Of a DNA stretch of 64,000 bases, positions 1 to 8,967 are shown piece after piece. The stretch is taken from assembly GCF_003323745.1 (NCBI RefSeq), contig NZ_QOIL01000011.1:208476-272475 (forward strand). The letters are read 5' to 3'. This DNA comes from Sphaerisporangium album (GTDB lineage: Bacteria > Actinomycetota > Actinomycetes > Streptosporangiales > Streptosporangiaceae). Every line of letters starts with the position of its first letter. Position 1 is the stretch's first letter. The position numbers were made by a program, and so were the translations under genes. The notes under the pieces were generated by a model, which saw only the letters and a program-made list of their open reading frames with translations, did not search any database and was not told where the DNA came from.

Positions 1-1239
1 AAGGACGAGTGGAGCCAGGACTGGGGGCCGAGGCCGCCGGAGGACGACGACTTCACCGAGGCCAAGATGAACCCCGGAGCGGGCGCCGATTTAGCCGCCG
101 CGTTCAAGGGCGACACGTACAAGATCATGGTGGTCGCCAACAAGTTCCAGACCGGCTTCGACCAGCCGCTGCTCTCGGCGATGTACGTCGACAGAAAGCT
201 CTCCGGGGTCACCGCCGTCCAGACGCTCTCCCGGCTCAACCGAACTCACCGCACCGCCGGAGGGGAGCAGAAGACCAAGACGTTCGTCATCGACTTCGCC
301 AACAAGCCCGACGACATCCGGGCCGCCTTCGAGCCGTACTTCACCAACGCCACTTTGGAGACCGAGACCGACCCGTACGTCGTTGTCCACCTTGCGAACA
401 AGCTCGCCCAGGCGGGGATCTACACCGAGGAGCAGGTCCGCCAGGTCGCCGAGCTGTGGGTCGCCCGCAAGGGCAACAACGCGCTCTCGGCGGCGATCAG
501 CCCAGCTCAGCATGACTTCCGGCGTCGCTACGCGGCGGCGATCGAGGCCGAGGACAAGGTCACGCTCAACACCCTCGATCTGTTCCGCAAGGACGTCTCC
601 ACCTACGTGCGGCTCTATGACTTCATGAGCCAGATCGTCAACTACGCCGACCCGTACATGGAGATGCTCTCGATCTTCCTCCGGCTTCTGGAGAGGGTCA
701 TCGCCGAGTCCTCGTGGAGCGCCGATGTCGACCTGTCGGACGTGGTCCTGGTCGGTGTGAAGCACAACAAGGCGATCGCGGTCGACATCTCGCTGACCGG
801 AGACGGCGCGCTGAAGGGGATCAGCGCGGCGGGCACCGGCACCAGGAAGGAGCCGAAGTACGTCGCGCTCCAGGTCGTCATCGACAAGATGAACGACCTC
901 TTCGGTGCCGAGTCGTTCGCCGAGTCCCAGATCCGGGAGTTCGTGCAGGGGCTCGTGCAGCGACTGCTCACCGACCCGGACCTGATCCAGCAGACCCGGG
1001 TGAACTCGAAGAAGCAGTTCATGGAGTCGCAGGACTTCCAGGCGGCCGTCACCGAGGCCGTCGCCGACAACCAGCAGGCGCACAACACCATGGCCGACTA
1101 CTTCTTCACCGACGGGCTTGCGATCAAAGGGATCATCGTGGCGCTCGCCGACGCGTTCTACGAGGCCGCGTTCTACGAGGCCGCGATCGACGTGGAGGCA
1201 GATCGGCTTGCCGAGGGTGTTGACCTCCACCCCTCGTAA
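1..1239 (+). CDS. hsdR: Type I restriction endonuclease subunit R, C-terminal part (5' end outside window)
   Basis: The reading frame is open from base 1, so the gene starts upstream. The visible 412 codons begin in the second RecA-like motor lobe. VVANKFQTGFDQPLLS fits helicase motif V, and QTLSRLNRTHR fits motif VI with its arginine finger. A helical C-terminal region follows, of the kind that in HsdR docks to the HsdM/HsdS methyltransferase core. The nuclease domain and Walker A motif would lie upstream. HsdR translocates and cleaves DNA lacking the host methylation pattern. No hsdM or hsdS lies downstream, so partners must be upstream or elsewhere. The last codons contain a short duplication (FYEAAFYEAA). 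Confidence 0.85.
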   Translation, partial: KDEWSQDWGPRPPEDDDFTEAKMNPGAGADLAAAFKGDTYKIMVVANKFQTGFDQPLLSAMYVDRKLSGVTAVQTLSRLNRTHRTAGGEQKTKTFVIDFANKPDDIRAAFEPYFTNATLETETDPYVVVHLANKLAQAGIYTEEQVRQVAELWVARKGNNALSAAISPAQHDFRRRYAAAIEAEDKVTLNTLDLFRKDVSTYVRLYDFMSQIVNYADPYMEMLSIFLRLLERVIAESSWSADVDLSDVVLVGVKHNKAIAVDISLTGDGALKGISAAGTGTRKEPKYVALQVVIDKMNDLFGAESFAESQIREFVQGLVQRLLTDPDLIQQTRVNSKKQFMESQDFQAAVTEAVADNQQAHNTMADYFFTDGLAIKGIIVALADAFYEAAFYEAAIDVEADRLAEGVDLHPS

Positions 1240-1335
1240 CCCGGTCATCAAGCCTCCCCGTGAAGTCCACACAGCGCTTGTACTCCTCGTCGCTGGTGAG
1301 GACCGCGACAAGCGGCCGGTCCGCCGGTCGCCCTG

Positions 1336-2922
1336 TCACCTGCCGATCAGGGGGATGCCCAGGGAGGCGAGTTCCTCGTCTAGGGTGCGGACGTGTTTGT
1401 TGGTCGCCCATGGGTCGAGGCGGGCGCGGGTCTGGCGGACGGTGTCGGCCAGGCGTCCGGAGCTGTGCCCTACGGTGATCTGGGCCGCCTGGCCGATCTT
1501 GTCGGTGGCGGCGGCTATTTCCCGCTTGTCGATCAGGGCCTCGGCGTACTCCAGCAGGGTTCTGCCGCGTGCGGATTTGCGCATGCCCGATGCCAGGGCT
1601 CGTTCTGCCGTACGGATCGCGTCGTCCGGACGTCCCCAGGCGACCATGCAGGCCGCCGTGTGCCGTTCGACGCCTGCGGCCGTCCACCAGTAGAGGTAGG
1701 CGGGATCAGCTTCGGTTCTCGGCCGTTCGGCCAGATGGCGCGACAGGACGAGTGCGTGTTCGCTGTCGCGGGCACTGCCGTTCGCGGCCAGGATCCGCGC
1801 GAGGTCCACGGCGTGTACCGATCGGAGCAGGGTGCTCGGGCTTTTCTGTGCCCAGCCTTGGGCGGCGTAGATGTGGTCGAGAGCCTCGCCGTTAAGGCCC
1901 AGGAATCGTGACATGTTCGCCAGGCAGGTGTGTAGGTAGGCGATGAGGGTGGGGTCGCGGATCTGGTGGGCGGCGGTCAGGCCCTCCCGGTAGCGCTGGC
2001 GGGCTCCGGTGTGGTCGAGGAGGTCGTGGTGGAGCCAGCCGGAGAGCTGGCTGAGTTCGGCGTAGGCGCGGATGAGGCGGTCGCGGAGGGCGGGGAGGAG
2101 CGACTCGCGGCGCAGCAGGTCGGCGACGAGGGCCCGCTGGCCGTCCACGACGGGCAGGACCCTGGCGGGGCCGAACTCGTCGTCCAGGCGGCGGCAGCGG
2201 GCGGTGAGCTTCTCGATCAGCTCCACGGTGGCGGCGTCTACCCGAGTAGCGGATCGGATGGCGGTGGCCAGCCGGTCTTTCTCCGGTGGGGACAGGTGGC
2301 GCAGGAGCACCAGGGCGGGGGCGCCGCCGAGCGCCAGGGCCAGTTCGAAGAGCAGGTCACGGCGCTTCACATCGGCCTCCTCGGCTGTGAGGGCACGCAG
2401 CAGCGCGGCGCAGTCCTTGTAGCCGGGAACCGGGATCGCCGGGCGTGCCGCTTCCACTTGCTCACCCATGGTGACATGCCCGGGAAGGGCGGCCGGGACG
2501 GCAGAGGGCCGCTGGGGGCTGAGGGACGAACGGTGGTCGGTGCGGTCGATGAGGTCGCGGTCGCGCACGCTGTAGGAGGCGTAGACCCGGTCGCCGACCA
2601 GGCGGCGGGCGGTGGTCTGGTAGACGTGCGCGAACAGGGCGATGGTGCGGGCGGTCGGGCGCATGCCACGCTGCGGCCAGTGCTCGAACTCGTACAGCCG
2701 TGACTCGCGCAGCGCGGCGGTGCCCGCCGGGTCGAGGTCGTTGTACCGCGCGGCGGCCTCGGCGGCGGTCAGCCCGTAGGCGTAGCGGTACAGGCGTAGC
2801 GGGCTGACATCGTGGCAGACCGAGAACAGGTCGGCGATCTGGTCATGGGTGTAGCCCATGGCGCGCAGCGCCTCGCCGCGTCGCCGGCATTCCAGCAGGA
2901 TGTGGATTCCCTCGCCCGACAT
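1336..2922 (-). CDS. Transcriptional regulator-like protein with TPR-type C-terminal region
   Basis: A 528-residue cytoplasmic protein. The N-terminus (MGYTHDQIADLFSVCHDVSPLR) looks like a divergent helix-turn-helix of the type seen in large actinomycete XRE-like regulators. The rest is alpha-helical and resembles tetratricopeptide arrays. The start at 2922 is chosen over an in-frame ATG at 2961 because GGGGAGG sits 9 nt upstream. It lies between hsdR (same-facing 3' ends) and a divergent anti-sigma-like ATPase. Its target is unknown. The family is common in this group, and I assign only a regulatory role by inference. Confidence 0.6.
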   Translation of the reverse strand: MSGEGIHILLECRRRGEALRAMGYTHDQIADLFSVCHDVSPLRLYRYAYGLTAAEAAARYNDLDPAGTAALRESRLYEFEHWPQRGMRPTARTIALFAHVYQTTARRLVGDRVYASYSVRDRDLIDRTDHRSSLSPQRPSAVPAALPGHVTMGEQVEAARPAIPVPGYKDCAALLRALTAEEADVKRRDLLFELALALGGAPALVLLRHLSPPEKDRLATAIRSATRVDAATVELIEKLTARCRRLDDEFGPARVLPVVDGQRALVADLLRRESLLPALRDRLIRAYAELSQLSGWLHHDLLDHTGARQRYREGLTAAHQIRDPTLIAYLHTCLANMSRFLGLNGEALDHIYAAQGWAQKSPSTLLRSVHAVDLARILAANGSARDSEHALVLSRHLAERPRTEADPAYLYWWTAAGVERHTAACMVAWGRPDDAIRTAERALASGMRKSARGRTLLEYAEALIDKREIAAATDKIGQAAQITVGHSSGRLADTVRQTRARLDPWATNKHVRTLDEELASLGIPLIGR

Positions 2923-2941
2923 GGCCGTGTGCCTCCCCGGC

Positions 2942-2966
2942 TCGAACAGTTCCCGGAGCACAGAAC
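2942..2966. promoter_or_regulatory. Short dyad in the divergent promoter region
   Basis: The segment upstream of the regulator at 2922 is unusually AT-rich. On the minus strand it contains ATAC-N5-GTAT nested in ACTT-N7-AAGT. A TTGACT hexamer follows on the plus strand at about 2984. This is a possible operator for the adjacent regulator; it rests on pattern only. Confidence 0.3.
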
Positions 2967-3151
2967 TTATACGGAAAGTATCTCCTTGACTACAGAGAAT
3001 GATGAAGTTGGGGCATCACGCAGGGCGCCTGGCGGGTGGTGACCAGCCGGATGCATGTGTTCGCGCACGTCACCGGGGGTCCCGGTTGAAAGATCGTCCT
3101 GGTGGAAGGTGGGATCGGCGAGGTGCATCCGATCGTCGATCGTTGTGGCTC

Positions 3152-3721
3152 GTGTCCATCACAACCGACCCCGGCGACGAGGTGCCTCGCGTGGCCGCCG
3201 CTCCCGTCACCTCGCCCGGCCTGCCGCAGGCCGGTCATTCCTCCCGCGCCCTGCCGGTCGACGAGGCCGTACGGACCGGCCCGGAGATCCTCATCTGGCG
3301 GCGCGCCTTCCCCGGCGCGCTCGACCAGGCCGCGGAGGCCAGGCGCCTCACCCGCTTCCTGCTCGGCGGCACGCCGTTCGCCGATGACGCCGAACTGGTC
3401 GTCGGCGAACTGGCGGGTAACGCCGTCCGCCACACCCGCAGCGGATCCCCGGGCGGTCACTTCACCGTGGAGATCATCCTCACCTCGCCCCGTCGTGAAC
3501 CGCTCGGCGGCCCCGCGGCGGCCGCGAGCGTCCTGGTCACCGTCTACGACCTCGGCGGGGCCGGTGTCCCGCGGTTCGGCGGCCACGGCCAGGCGGACGT
3601 CCCGTGCGCGGAAGGCGGGCGTGGGCTGGCCATCGTGACCGCCCTGGCGGAACGGACCGGTTTCCAGGGCGCCCCGGCGACTGGGCACAGAGTGTGGGCC
3701 TACCTCGCACGCAGGCCGTGA
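3152..3721 (+). CDS. Anti-sigma-factor-like ATP-binding protein (HATPase_c_2)
   Basis: About 189 residues from a GTG at 3152; the exact start is uncertain because no strong ribosome site is present and the frame is open further upstream. The fold is the RsbW/SpoIIAB type. LVVGELAGNAVRHT is the N-box with its conserved Asn, VYDLGGAG corresponds to the G1 box, and GGRGLAIVTALAERTG to the G2 region. Such single-domain ATPases bind sigma factors or anti-sigma antagonists. Hundreds occur in filamentous actinomycetes, usually without an assigned partner. No sigma factor is adjacent. A second member lies at 43124. Confidence 0.75.
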   Translation: MSITTDPGDEVPRVAAAPVTSPGLPQAGHSSRALPVDEAVRTGPEILIWRRAFPGALDQAAEARRLTRFLLGGTPFADDAELVVGELAGNAVRHTRSGSPGGHFTVEIILTSPRREPLGGPAAAASVLVTVYDLGGAGVPRFGGHGQADVPCAEGGRGLAIVTALAERTGFQGAPATGHRVWAYLARRP

Positions 3722-3870
3722 TCGGCGTTGCCCGTACGGGACGGCGGGGTGGACCGGGGGAGGCGGGGCCGGGCGGTGAGCGGTCAGGTGAGCCGTCCGT
3801 GCGGCGGGTGGGCGGGCCGGCGATTATCGGCGGGTGCTGGGGCCGGGACGGTCGGGTAGGCTCCGGCGGC

Positions 3871-5064
3871 GTGGAACCGCTCCTGGCCGTGCCCGTGCTG
3901 CTGGTCCTCGTCGGAGTCCCGGCCGTGGTGCTGTGGCGCGTGCTGCGCGGCCGGCGCGAGCTCGGCACCAGCCCGGCCGAGCGCGCCACCTTCGAGACCC
4001 TGCACACCGCCTCCCTGGCCGCGCCGCCGCTGCGCGCGGGCCTGACGGCCGCGGGGGCGCTGAAGGCCTCGCGCTACCTGCGCGAGCTGCTCGGCTCGCC
4101 CGCCATCGCGATCACCAACGGCGAGGAGCTGCTGGTCTACGACGGCGCGGGCGACCACCACGCCAAGAACGCCTTCGCCGACGCCGCCGAGACCCTGCGC
4201 GACGGCCGCATCCAGGTGCTCGGCCCCGACGCGGTCTCCTGCGACCTGCCCGAGTGCCCGGTGAGGTACGCCGTGGTGGTGCCGCTGACCACCGACGACC
4301 GGGTGGTGGGCTCACTGGCGGCCTACGGCGACCACGCCTCGGCGGGCCTGGTCCGCGCCACGCAGGAGGTCGCCACCTGGGTGGACTCCCAGCTGGAGCT
4401 GGCCGAGCTCGACCGGTCGCGCACCCTGCTCATGGAGGCCGAGGTGCGGGCCCTGCGGGCGCAGATCTCCCCGCACTTCATCTACAACTCGCTGACGACG
4501 ATCGCCTCGTTCGTGCGCACCGACCCCGAGCGCGCCCGTGAACTGCTGCTGGACTTCGCCGACTTCACCCGCTACTCCTTCCGGCGGCACGGGGAGTTCA
4601 CCACGCTCGCCGAGGAGCTGCGCTCGATCGACCGCTACCTCACGCTGGAGCGCGCCCGCTTCGGCGACCAGCTCAGGGTGACGCTGCGTATCGCCCCGGA
4701 GGTGCTGCCTGTGGCGGTGCCGTTCCTCTGTCTTCAGCCCCTGGTGGAGAACGCCGTGCGTCATGGGCTGGAGAGCAAGGACGGGGTCGGCCGCATCACG
4801 ATCCTCGCCGAGGACGCCGGCGCCGAGTGCCTGATCAGCGTGGAGGACGACGGCATCGGCATGGACCCCGAGCGGCTGCGGCGCATCCTGTCCGGCGACC
4901 CCGACGAGCGCTCGGGCGCGGGCGGGGTCGGCCTCGCCAACGTGGACGAGCGGCTCCGCCAGGTCTACGGCGACGAGTACGGCCTGGTGGTCGAGACGGC
5001 ACAGGGCGCTGGCGCCAAGATCAGCGTCCGCCTCCCCAAGTACAAGAAGGGCGTCTCGGTCTAG
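3871..5064 (+). CDS. LytS/YehU-family sensor histidine kinase
   Basis: 397 residues from GTG 3871, beginning with one membrane segment (about residues 3-22). A GAF-like sensor region follows, then a His_kinase domain with the phosphoacceptor in QISPHFIYNSL (His about 201). The catalytic ATPase domain shows LVENAVRHG (N-box), DDGIGM and GGVGLANV (G-boxes). This kinase class signals to LytTR response regulators. The only such regulator visible is at 17662, and it heads an acetate-symporter operon. I infer that the two form one system governing carboxylate uptake, now separated by accessory DNA. The ligand is not evident. Confidence 0.85.
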   Translation: MEPLLAVPVLLVLVGVPAVVLWRVLRGRRELGTSPAERATFETLHTASLAAPPLRAGLTAAGALKASRYLRELLGSPAIAITNGEELLVYDGAGDHHAKNAFADAAETLRDGRIQVLGPDAVSCDLPECPVRYAVVVPLTTDDRVVGSLAAYGDHASAGLVRATQEVATWVDSQLELAELDRSRTLLMEAEVRALRAQISPHFIYNSLTTIASFVRTDPERARELLLDFADFTRYSFRRHGEFTTLAEELRSIDRYLTLERARFGDQLRVTLRIAPEVLPVAVPFLCLQPLVENAVRHGLESKDGVGRITILAEDAGAECLISVEDDGIGMDPERLRRILSGDPDERSGAGGVGLANVDERLRQVYGDEYGLVVETAQGAGAKISVRLPKYKKGVSV

Positions 5065-5224
5065 CGGGTCTGATCACCCCGTCTTCCGGCCGGCAACGGG
5101 CGTGGCCCCATGACGCCTGTGAGCGAAGGCCTCGCCGTACCCGACCGCACCGGGCACAGGATGTCGGGTCCGGCGGGTCACGTCCTACCTAGCGTGGTGA
5201 ACGGAAAGGGAAGGAGGGCTGGGA

Positions 5225-6090
5225 GTGCTGGAACGGCTGAGCCAGGCCATGGAGTACATCGAGCGGCACCTCGATCAGCAGATCGAGGTGGCCGAGCTCG
5301 CGCGGATCGCCGTCACGTCGGAGTACCACTTCAGGCGGCTGTTCTCCGCGCTGGCGGGCATCCCGCTGTCCGAGTACGTCCGTCGCAGGCGGCTCACCGT
5401 CGCGGGCGCTCAGGTGCTCGCGGGGGAGGAGACGCTGCTCGATGTCGCGGTGTGTTACGGCTACAGCTCGGGCGAGGCGTTCGCGCGCGCGTTCCGCGCC
5501 GTGCACGGCATCGGCCCCGGCGAGGCCAGGCGGACCGGTGCGGCTCTGTACTCCCAGCCACGGATGTCCTTCCGTCTCATCATCGAAGGGAGCGGCAGCA
5601 TGCGGTATCGGGTCGTGGAGAAGGAGGAGTTCCGTGTGGTGGGCAAGAAGGCGCGCGTCCCGCTCGTCCACGAGGGGATGAACCCCGCGATGGTCGAGTT
5701 CATCCGGAGCATCGACCAGGAGACCGTGCGGCGTATCGCGGGACTGTCCGACCAGGAGCCGCAGGGGATCGTCAGCGTGGCCGACCAGGTCGGCGACGGC
5801 CGTGAGGAGGGCACCGAGCTCGACTACTACCACGCCGTCGTGACCGGCGCCGACGTGCCCGAGGACATGGACGCCCTCGACGTCCGGCGGGTACATGGGC
5901 GGTGTTCGAGAGCTCGGGCGCGTTCCCGCAGGCGCTCCAGTACCTGTGGCGGGACGTGTTCACGCAGTGGTTCCCGTCCAACCCGTACCGGAGCAGGCCG
6001 GGTCCCGAGATCTCACGCACCCTGCTGTCGCAGGACGGGACCCAGGCGGACGCCGAGCTGTGGATCCCCGTGGAGCGGACCACGGACTGA
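5225..6090 (+). pseudogene. AraC-family regulator with GyrI-like ligand domain, frameshifted
   Basis: GTG 5225 follows AAGGAGG with 7-nt spacing. Residues 1-110 form a double helix-turn-helix (AraC/MarA type: VAELARIAVTSEYHFRRLF, then VAVCYGYSSGEAFARAFR). Residues 120 onward form a GyrI-like effector-binding domain. After DALDV at about 5882 the frame breaks. Adding one C to the CC run there restores VPAGTWAVFESSG, which continues in the -1 frame to a stop at 6090 (ELWIPVERTTD). As it stands, the product loses the last third of the ligand domain. This is either a true one-base deletion or a sequencing error in a GC run. Confidence 0.8.
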
Positions 6091-6219
6091 GGGATGACAG
6101 CGCGCCGGCGGCCCGGGCCCCAGTCCGGTCCCGGACCACCGGCGCCTCCTCCGTCTGCCCGGCCCTCCAGGGTGCTCCCTGACCACACCACGTCGCGGGC
6201 TTCCGGACCGACTCCAGGT

Positions 6220-6410
6220 TCGACGCCCATCGACTCCGGCCGCCTGAATCTGACAGCGAACCAGACGACCCGGCCGGCGCCGTCCCTATAGATGCCCCAC
6301 CGCTCGGAGAGGGCGGCACGGTGCTCGGCCTCCTCGATCTCGCGCAGGCGACGCGCCTCGTCGCCGAGACGCTCCTGCTCGATGCGGAACCTAATGAGGG
6401 AGCACGGCTG
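6220..6410 (-). other. Possible coding remnant
   Basis: The minus strand encodes a plausible amphipathic stretch (EQERLGDEARRLREIEEAEH, then WGIYRDGAGRVVWFAVRF) inside a long open frame with no convincing start or end. It may be debris of a small accessory gene. No family was recognised. Confidence 0.25.
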
Positions 6411-6838
6411 TAGCCGGCACGTCATCACCAACGCCATGCCGGCTCTGAAGGAGGAGGGCCTGATCTGACGCGTGGCCAACAAGGGCATGATCGTCCTCGG
6501 GCCAGCCGTCATTGTCGAGATCCCCATGGCCATCGGCTTCCGCGACGAGCCTGCCGCATGGGCAGTCGCGTGCCGCCGGGCAGGAAGCACAGCACCTCAC
6601 AACCATCATCGGCCGCGTCAGGCCCGCGACCGATGAGGTCGCCCACGCCCTACGTCTCCCGGCCAAGGCCAAAGTGATGATCAACGAAATACAGGGGACG
6701 TCGGCCGCGGGAGTCCTCTGCTCGACATCACCCGCATCACCTACGACCACGCCGGCCAGCCTGTGCAACTACTGCGCCGCCTCCTCAACCCGCAGCGGGT
6801 CCACGTCGCAGACCGACGCGTGCCGCTTACCTCGCCCT
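6390..6838 (+). pseudogene. Decayed GntR/UTRA-type regulator
   Basis: Reading the plus strand gives a typical GntR winged-helix end, REHGCSRHVITNAMPALKEE, then GLI, an in-frame TGA at about 6466, and RVANKGMIVLG. Further on, in shifted frames, lie VAHALRLPAKAKV and PLLDITRITYDHAGQPVQLL, which match the start and end of a UTRA ligand domain. The gene therefore carries at least one nonsense codon and more than one frameshift and lacks its N-terminus. It sits between the frameshifted AraC gene and the hydrolase, in the border zone of the lanthipeptide region. Confidence 0.6.
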
Positions 6839-6896
6839 GAACTACGCCCCTTCTCTGGACCATCGCGAATGCTTCCACCGGTCCGAGGCCGTGCCT

Positions 6897-7754
6897 ATGC
6901 TGCTGAAGGTGACTTCAACAGAGCATGAGATCACCTTCCGGACTCTCGACGGCCAGCAGCTCGCCGGAACGCTCGTCGCACCAGATGGACCGCCAGAGCA
7001 CGCCGTCGTCCTGGTCCACGGCGGCGGGGTGACGCGTCACGAAAGCGGCTTCTTCACCCGGATGGCCCACGGACTGGGCGACCACGGCTTGGCATCCCTC
7101 CGCTTCGACCTGCGCGGCCACGGCGAGAGCGAAGGCAGACAAGAAGAACTGACCCTCTCGATCATCCTCAACGACATCCGCGCCGCGCTGCAGCAGCTCC
7201 GCGAGACGACCAAGGCCGCCAGACTCAGCCTGCTCGGCACGAGCTTCGGCGGTGGCATCTGCGGCTACTACGCCGCTCACCGGCCTGACGAAGTGTCCCG
7301 GTTGGTACTGCTCAACCCTCAGCTCAACTACAAGAAGCGCACCATCGACAGCCGCCCCTACTGGCACGACGACTACCTAGACGAAGACGTTGCCCGCGAG
7401 CTCACCGAGCAGGGGTCCATCACCTTTACCCCCACCCTGCGCCACGGCCGACCACTCCTCAACGAGGTCTTCTGGCTGCAGCCGCACACCATCCTCGGTT
7501 CCATCAAGGCCCCGACCCTGATCGTGCACGGCACCAAGGACACCCTCGTGCCGATCGAGTCCTCCCGAGCGGCCGTGCCCCAGTTCACCGCCCCGTGCGA
7601 CCTGGTCGAGGTCGAAGGCTCACAGCACACCTTCGCCGTCCACGACGATCTGCAATATCACAACCCCCAGAGCCAGGCATGGCAGGCTGCGGTGATCCGG
7701 ACGGTCGCCGAATGGCTGCGGAACGGACGCCTACGCGACAGGACGATCAGCTAA
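6897..7754 (+). CDS. Alpha/beta hydrolase
   Basis: 285 residues from ATG 6897 (a GTG at 6891 is possible; GAGG lies about 9 nt before the ATG). HGGG (oxyanion hole) opens the core. GTSFGG carries the nucleophile Ser, HGTKDTLVP supplies the acidic residue and SQHTF the catalytic His, so the triad looks intact. It resembles BAAT/S9-like or esterase-type serine hydrolases of the cytoplasm; the substrate is unknown. Its 3' end overlaps the convergent XRE gene by 24 bp. Lying beside the lanthipeptide genes, it could act in tailoring, leader removal or self-protection, but nothing in the sequence shows that. Confidence 0.8.
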   Translation: MLLKVTSTEHEITFRTLDGQQLAGTLVAPDGPPEHAVVLVHGGGVTRHESGFFTRMAHGLGDHGLASLRFDLRGHGESEGRQEELTLSIILNDIRAALQQLRETTKAARLSLLGTSFGGGICGYYAAHRPDEVSRLVLLNPQLNYKKRTIDSRPYWHDDYLDEDVARELTEQGSITFTPTLRHGRPLLNEVFWLQPHTILGSIKAPTLIVHGTKDTLVPIESSRAAVPQFTAPCDLVEVEGSQHTFAVHDDLQYHNPQSQAWQAAVIRTVAEWLRNGRLRDRTIS

Positions 7755-8906
7755 GAAGTCCTGCAGGGCGCGTACCTGCGGCCGACGCTGCCAGCGGCCC
7801 ATCGACTCCACCACGTCGCCCAAGACTGTGATCGTCCGCCGCGAACGAGTGGCCCGCGCAACGCGCGCCGCTGCGAGCCCCAGAGTGGCCGCCTGATCGG
7901 GTTCGCCGATCAGGGCCAGCGCGGCCGCGTGACGGGCCTGGAAGTAGCCGACGTCGCGATATGACAGGCTGCCGCCAGCGATGATCAACTCAAGGATCTC
8001 GGCCGCCTTGGCGGGCTTGCCCGCCTCGGTGAAGCACGCGCTGCTGCGCAGCAACAGCATGTGCTCCGTGAAGGAACTGCCGAGTGTCCCCGGCTCCTCC
8101 TTCGGCACGCCGGGCAGCAGTCCGCGCGCTTCGTCGAGCTTCACCTCGACCTCGCGCACCGGCTCCCCCATCATGGCCAGGCCTAACGCCTGCTGTTGCA
8201 GTACTTCTGCCCGCACCCCAGTTGGGAGCCGCGTGCTGCTGTGCTGCGCCGCTTCCGCCAGCGTCAGCACCTTCAAGGCGTCCTGCCGGTCATAAGCGAG
8301 CTGGGACTTGCGCAGCAGCACATACCCCTGCATGGGGCCGTCGTCAGCTTCTTGCGCCCACTCGACCGCCCGGTCGTACCAGTACGTTGCCGTGGGCAAA
8401 TCCCTTAGATCGCGGTACAGCCAGCCGATGAACTCCGCGGCCTCCGCTCCCAGGGCCAGAAGTTGCCGCCGAATCTGAGGGTGAACTTCGCGGACGGAGT
8501 GCTGCATGGCCGCGATCACGGCCTGCACTCTGGGCAGAGCCGCTGATGGTCCGAGAGTGCCATCCTCCGCCTTGCTTGCGTCGAGCTGGAGGCGTAGTTC
8601 CTTCACCACGGCCCCGCCCACGTAGCGGCGAGGGTCCGTCATGACCCCCTCGACAGGTGGTAGCGTCTCCATGCTTGCCGCTGGCCAGACAACGGCGCGT
8701 TGTCTGCGGTCAGCCAGGGCCACGAGTTGACCGTTTGCCCTGAGAGCCTTGTCGAGTGCCGTGGCGACCGCCATGGTCGGTAACCGTCGTCCGTTTTCAA
8801 GATCGGCGATGTAGCTCTTGCTGCAGTGGGCCACACGAGCCAGCTCGCGGAGTGACATTTCGGCACGTAAACGTCGAAGCGCCTCACCGAACGTTTCAAT
8901 GCCCAC
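7731..8906 (-). CDS. XRE-family regulator of the lanthipeptide locus
   Basis: 391 residues from GTG 8906, chosen because AAGGAG lies exactly 6 nt upstream. Residues 1-60 are a lambda-type helix-turn-helix (LRRLRAEMSLRELARVAHCS, KSYIADLENGRRLP). The remainder is a helical TPR-like region. It is transcribed divergently from the methyltransferase that starts the biosynthetic genes. Four TGTCCGC-type half-sites lie directly upstream of its start and related TGTCC repeats lie upstream of the methyltransferase. The simplest model is autoregulation plus control of the biosynthetic operon by this protein. That is inference from layout. Confidence 0.8.
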   Translation of the reverse strand: MGIETFGEALRRLRAEMSLRELARVAHCSKSYIADLENGRRLPTMAVATALDKALRANGQLVALADRRQRAVVWPAASMETLPPVEGVMTDPRRYVGGAVVKELRLQLDASKAEDGTLGPSAALPRVQAVIAAMQHSVREVHPQIRRQLLALGAEAAEFIGWLYRDLRDLPTATYWYDRAVEWAQEADDGPMQGYVLLRKSQLAYDRQDALKVLTLAEAAQHSSTRLPTGVRAEVLQQQALGLAMMGEPVREVEVKLDEARGLLPGVPKEEPGTLGSSFTEHMLLLRSSACFTEAGKPAKAAEILELIIAGGSLSYRDVGYFQARHAAALALIGEPDQAATLGLAAARVARATRSRRTITVLGDVVESMGRWQRRPQVRALQDFLADRPVA

Positions 8907-8922
8907 GCGGTGCTCCTTACCG

Positions 8923-8967
8923 TGTCCGCACGGTGGTGTCCGCAAACTCGCGGACACCCTGCGGACA
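8923..8967. promoter_or_regulatory. Operator array: four TGTCCGC half-sites
   Basis: TGTCCGC occurs at 8923-8929 and 8937-8943, and its complement GCGGACA at 8950-8956 and 8961-8967. The middle pair forms a perfect 9-bp inverted repeat, GGTGTCCGC-AAACTC-GCGGACACC (8935-8958). The array begins 17 bp upstream of the XRE gene start. Confidence 0.6.

Noticed and set aside
91..1311. Long minus-strand open frame opposite hsdR
   Set aside because: Shadow of a GC-rich gene; the plus frame has clear helicase motifs.
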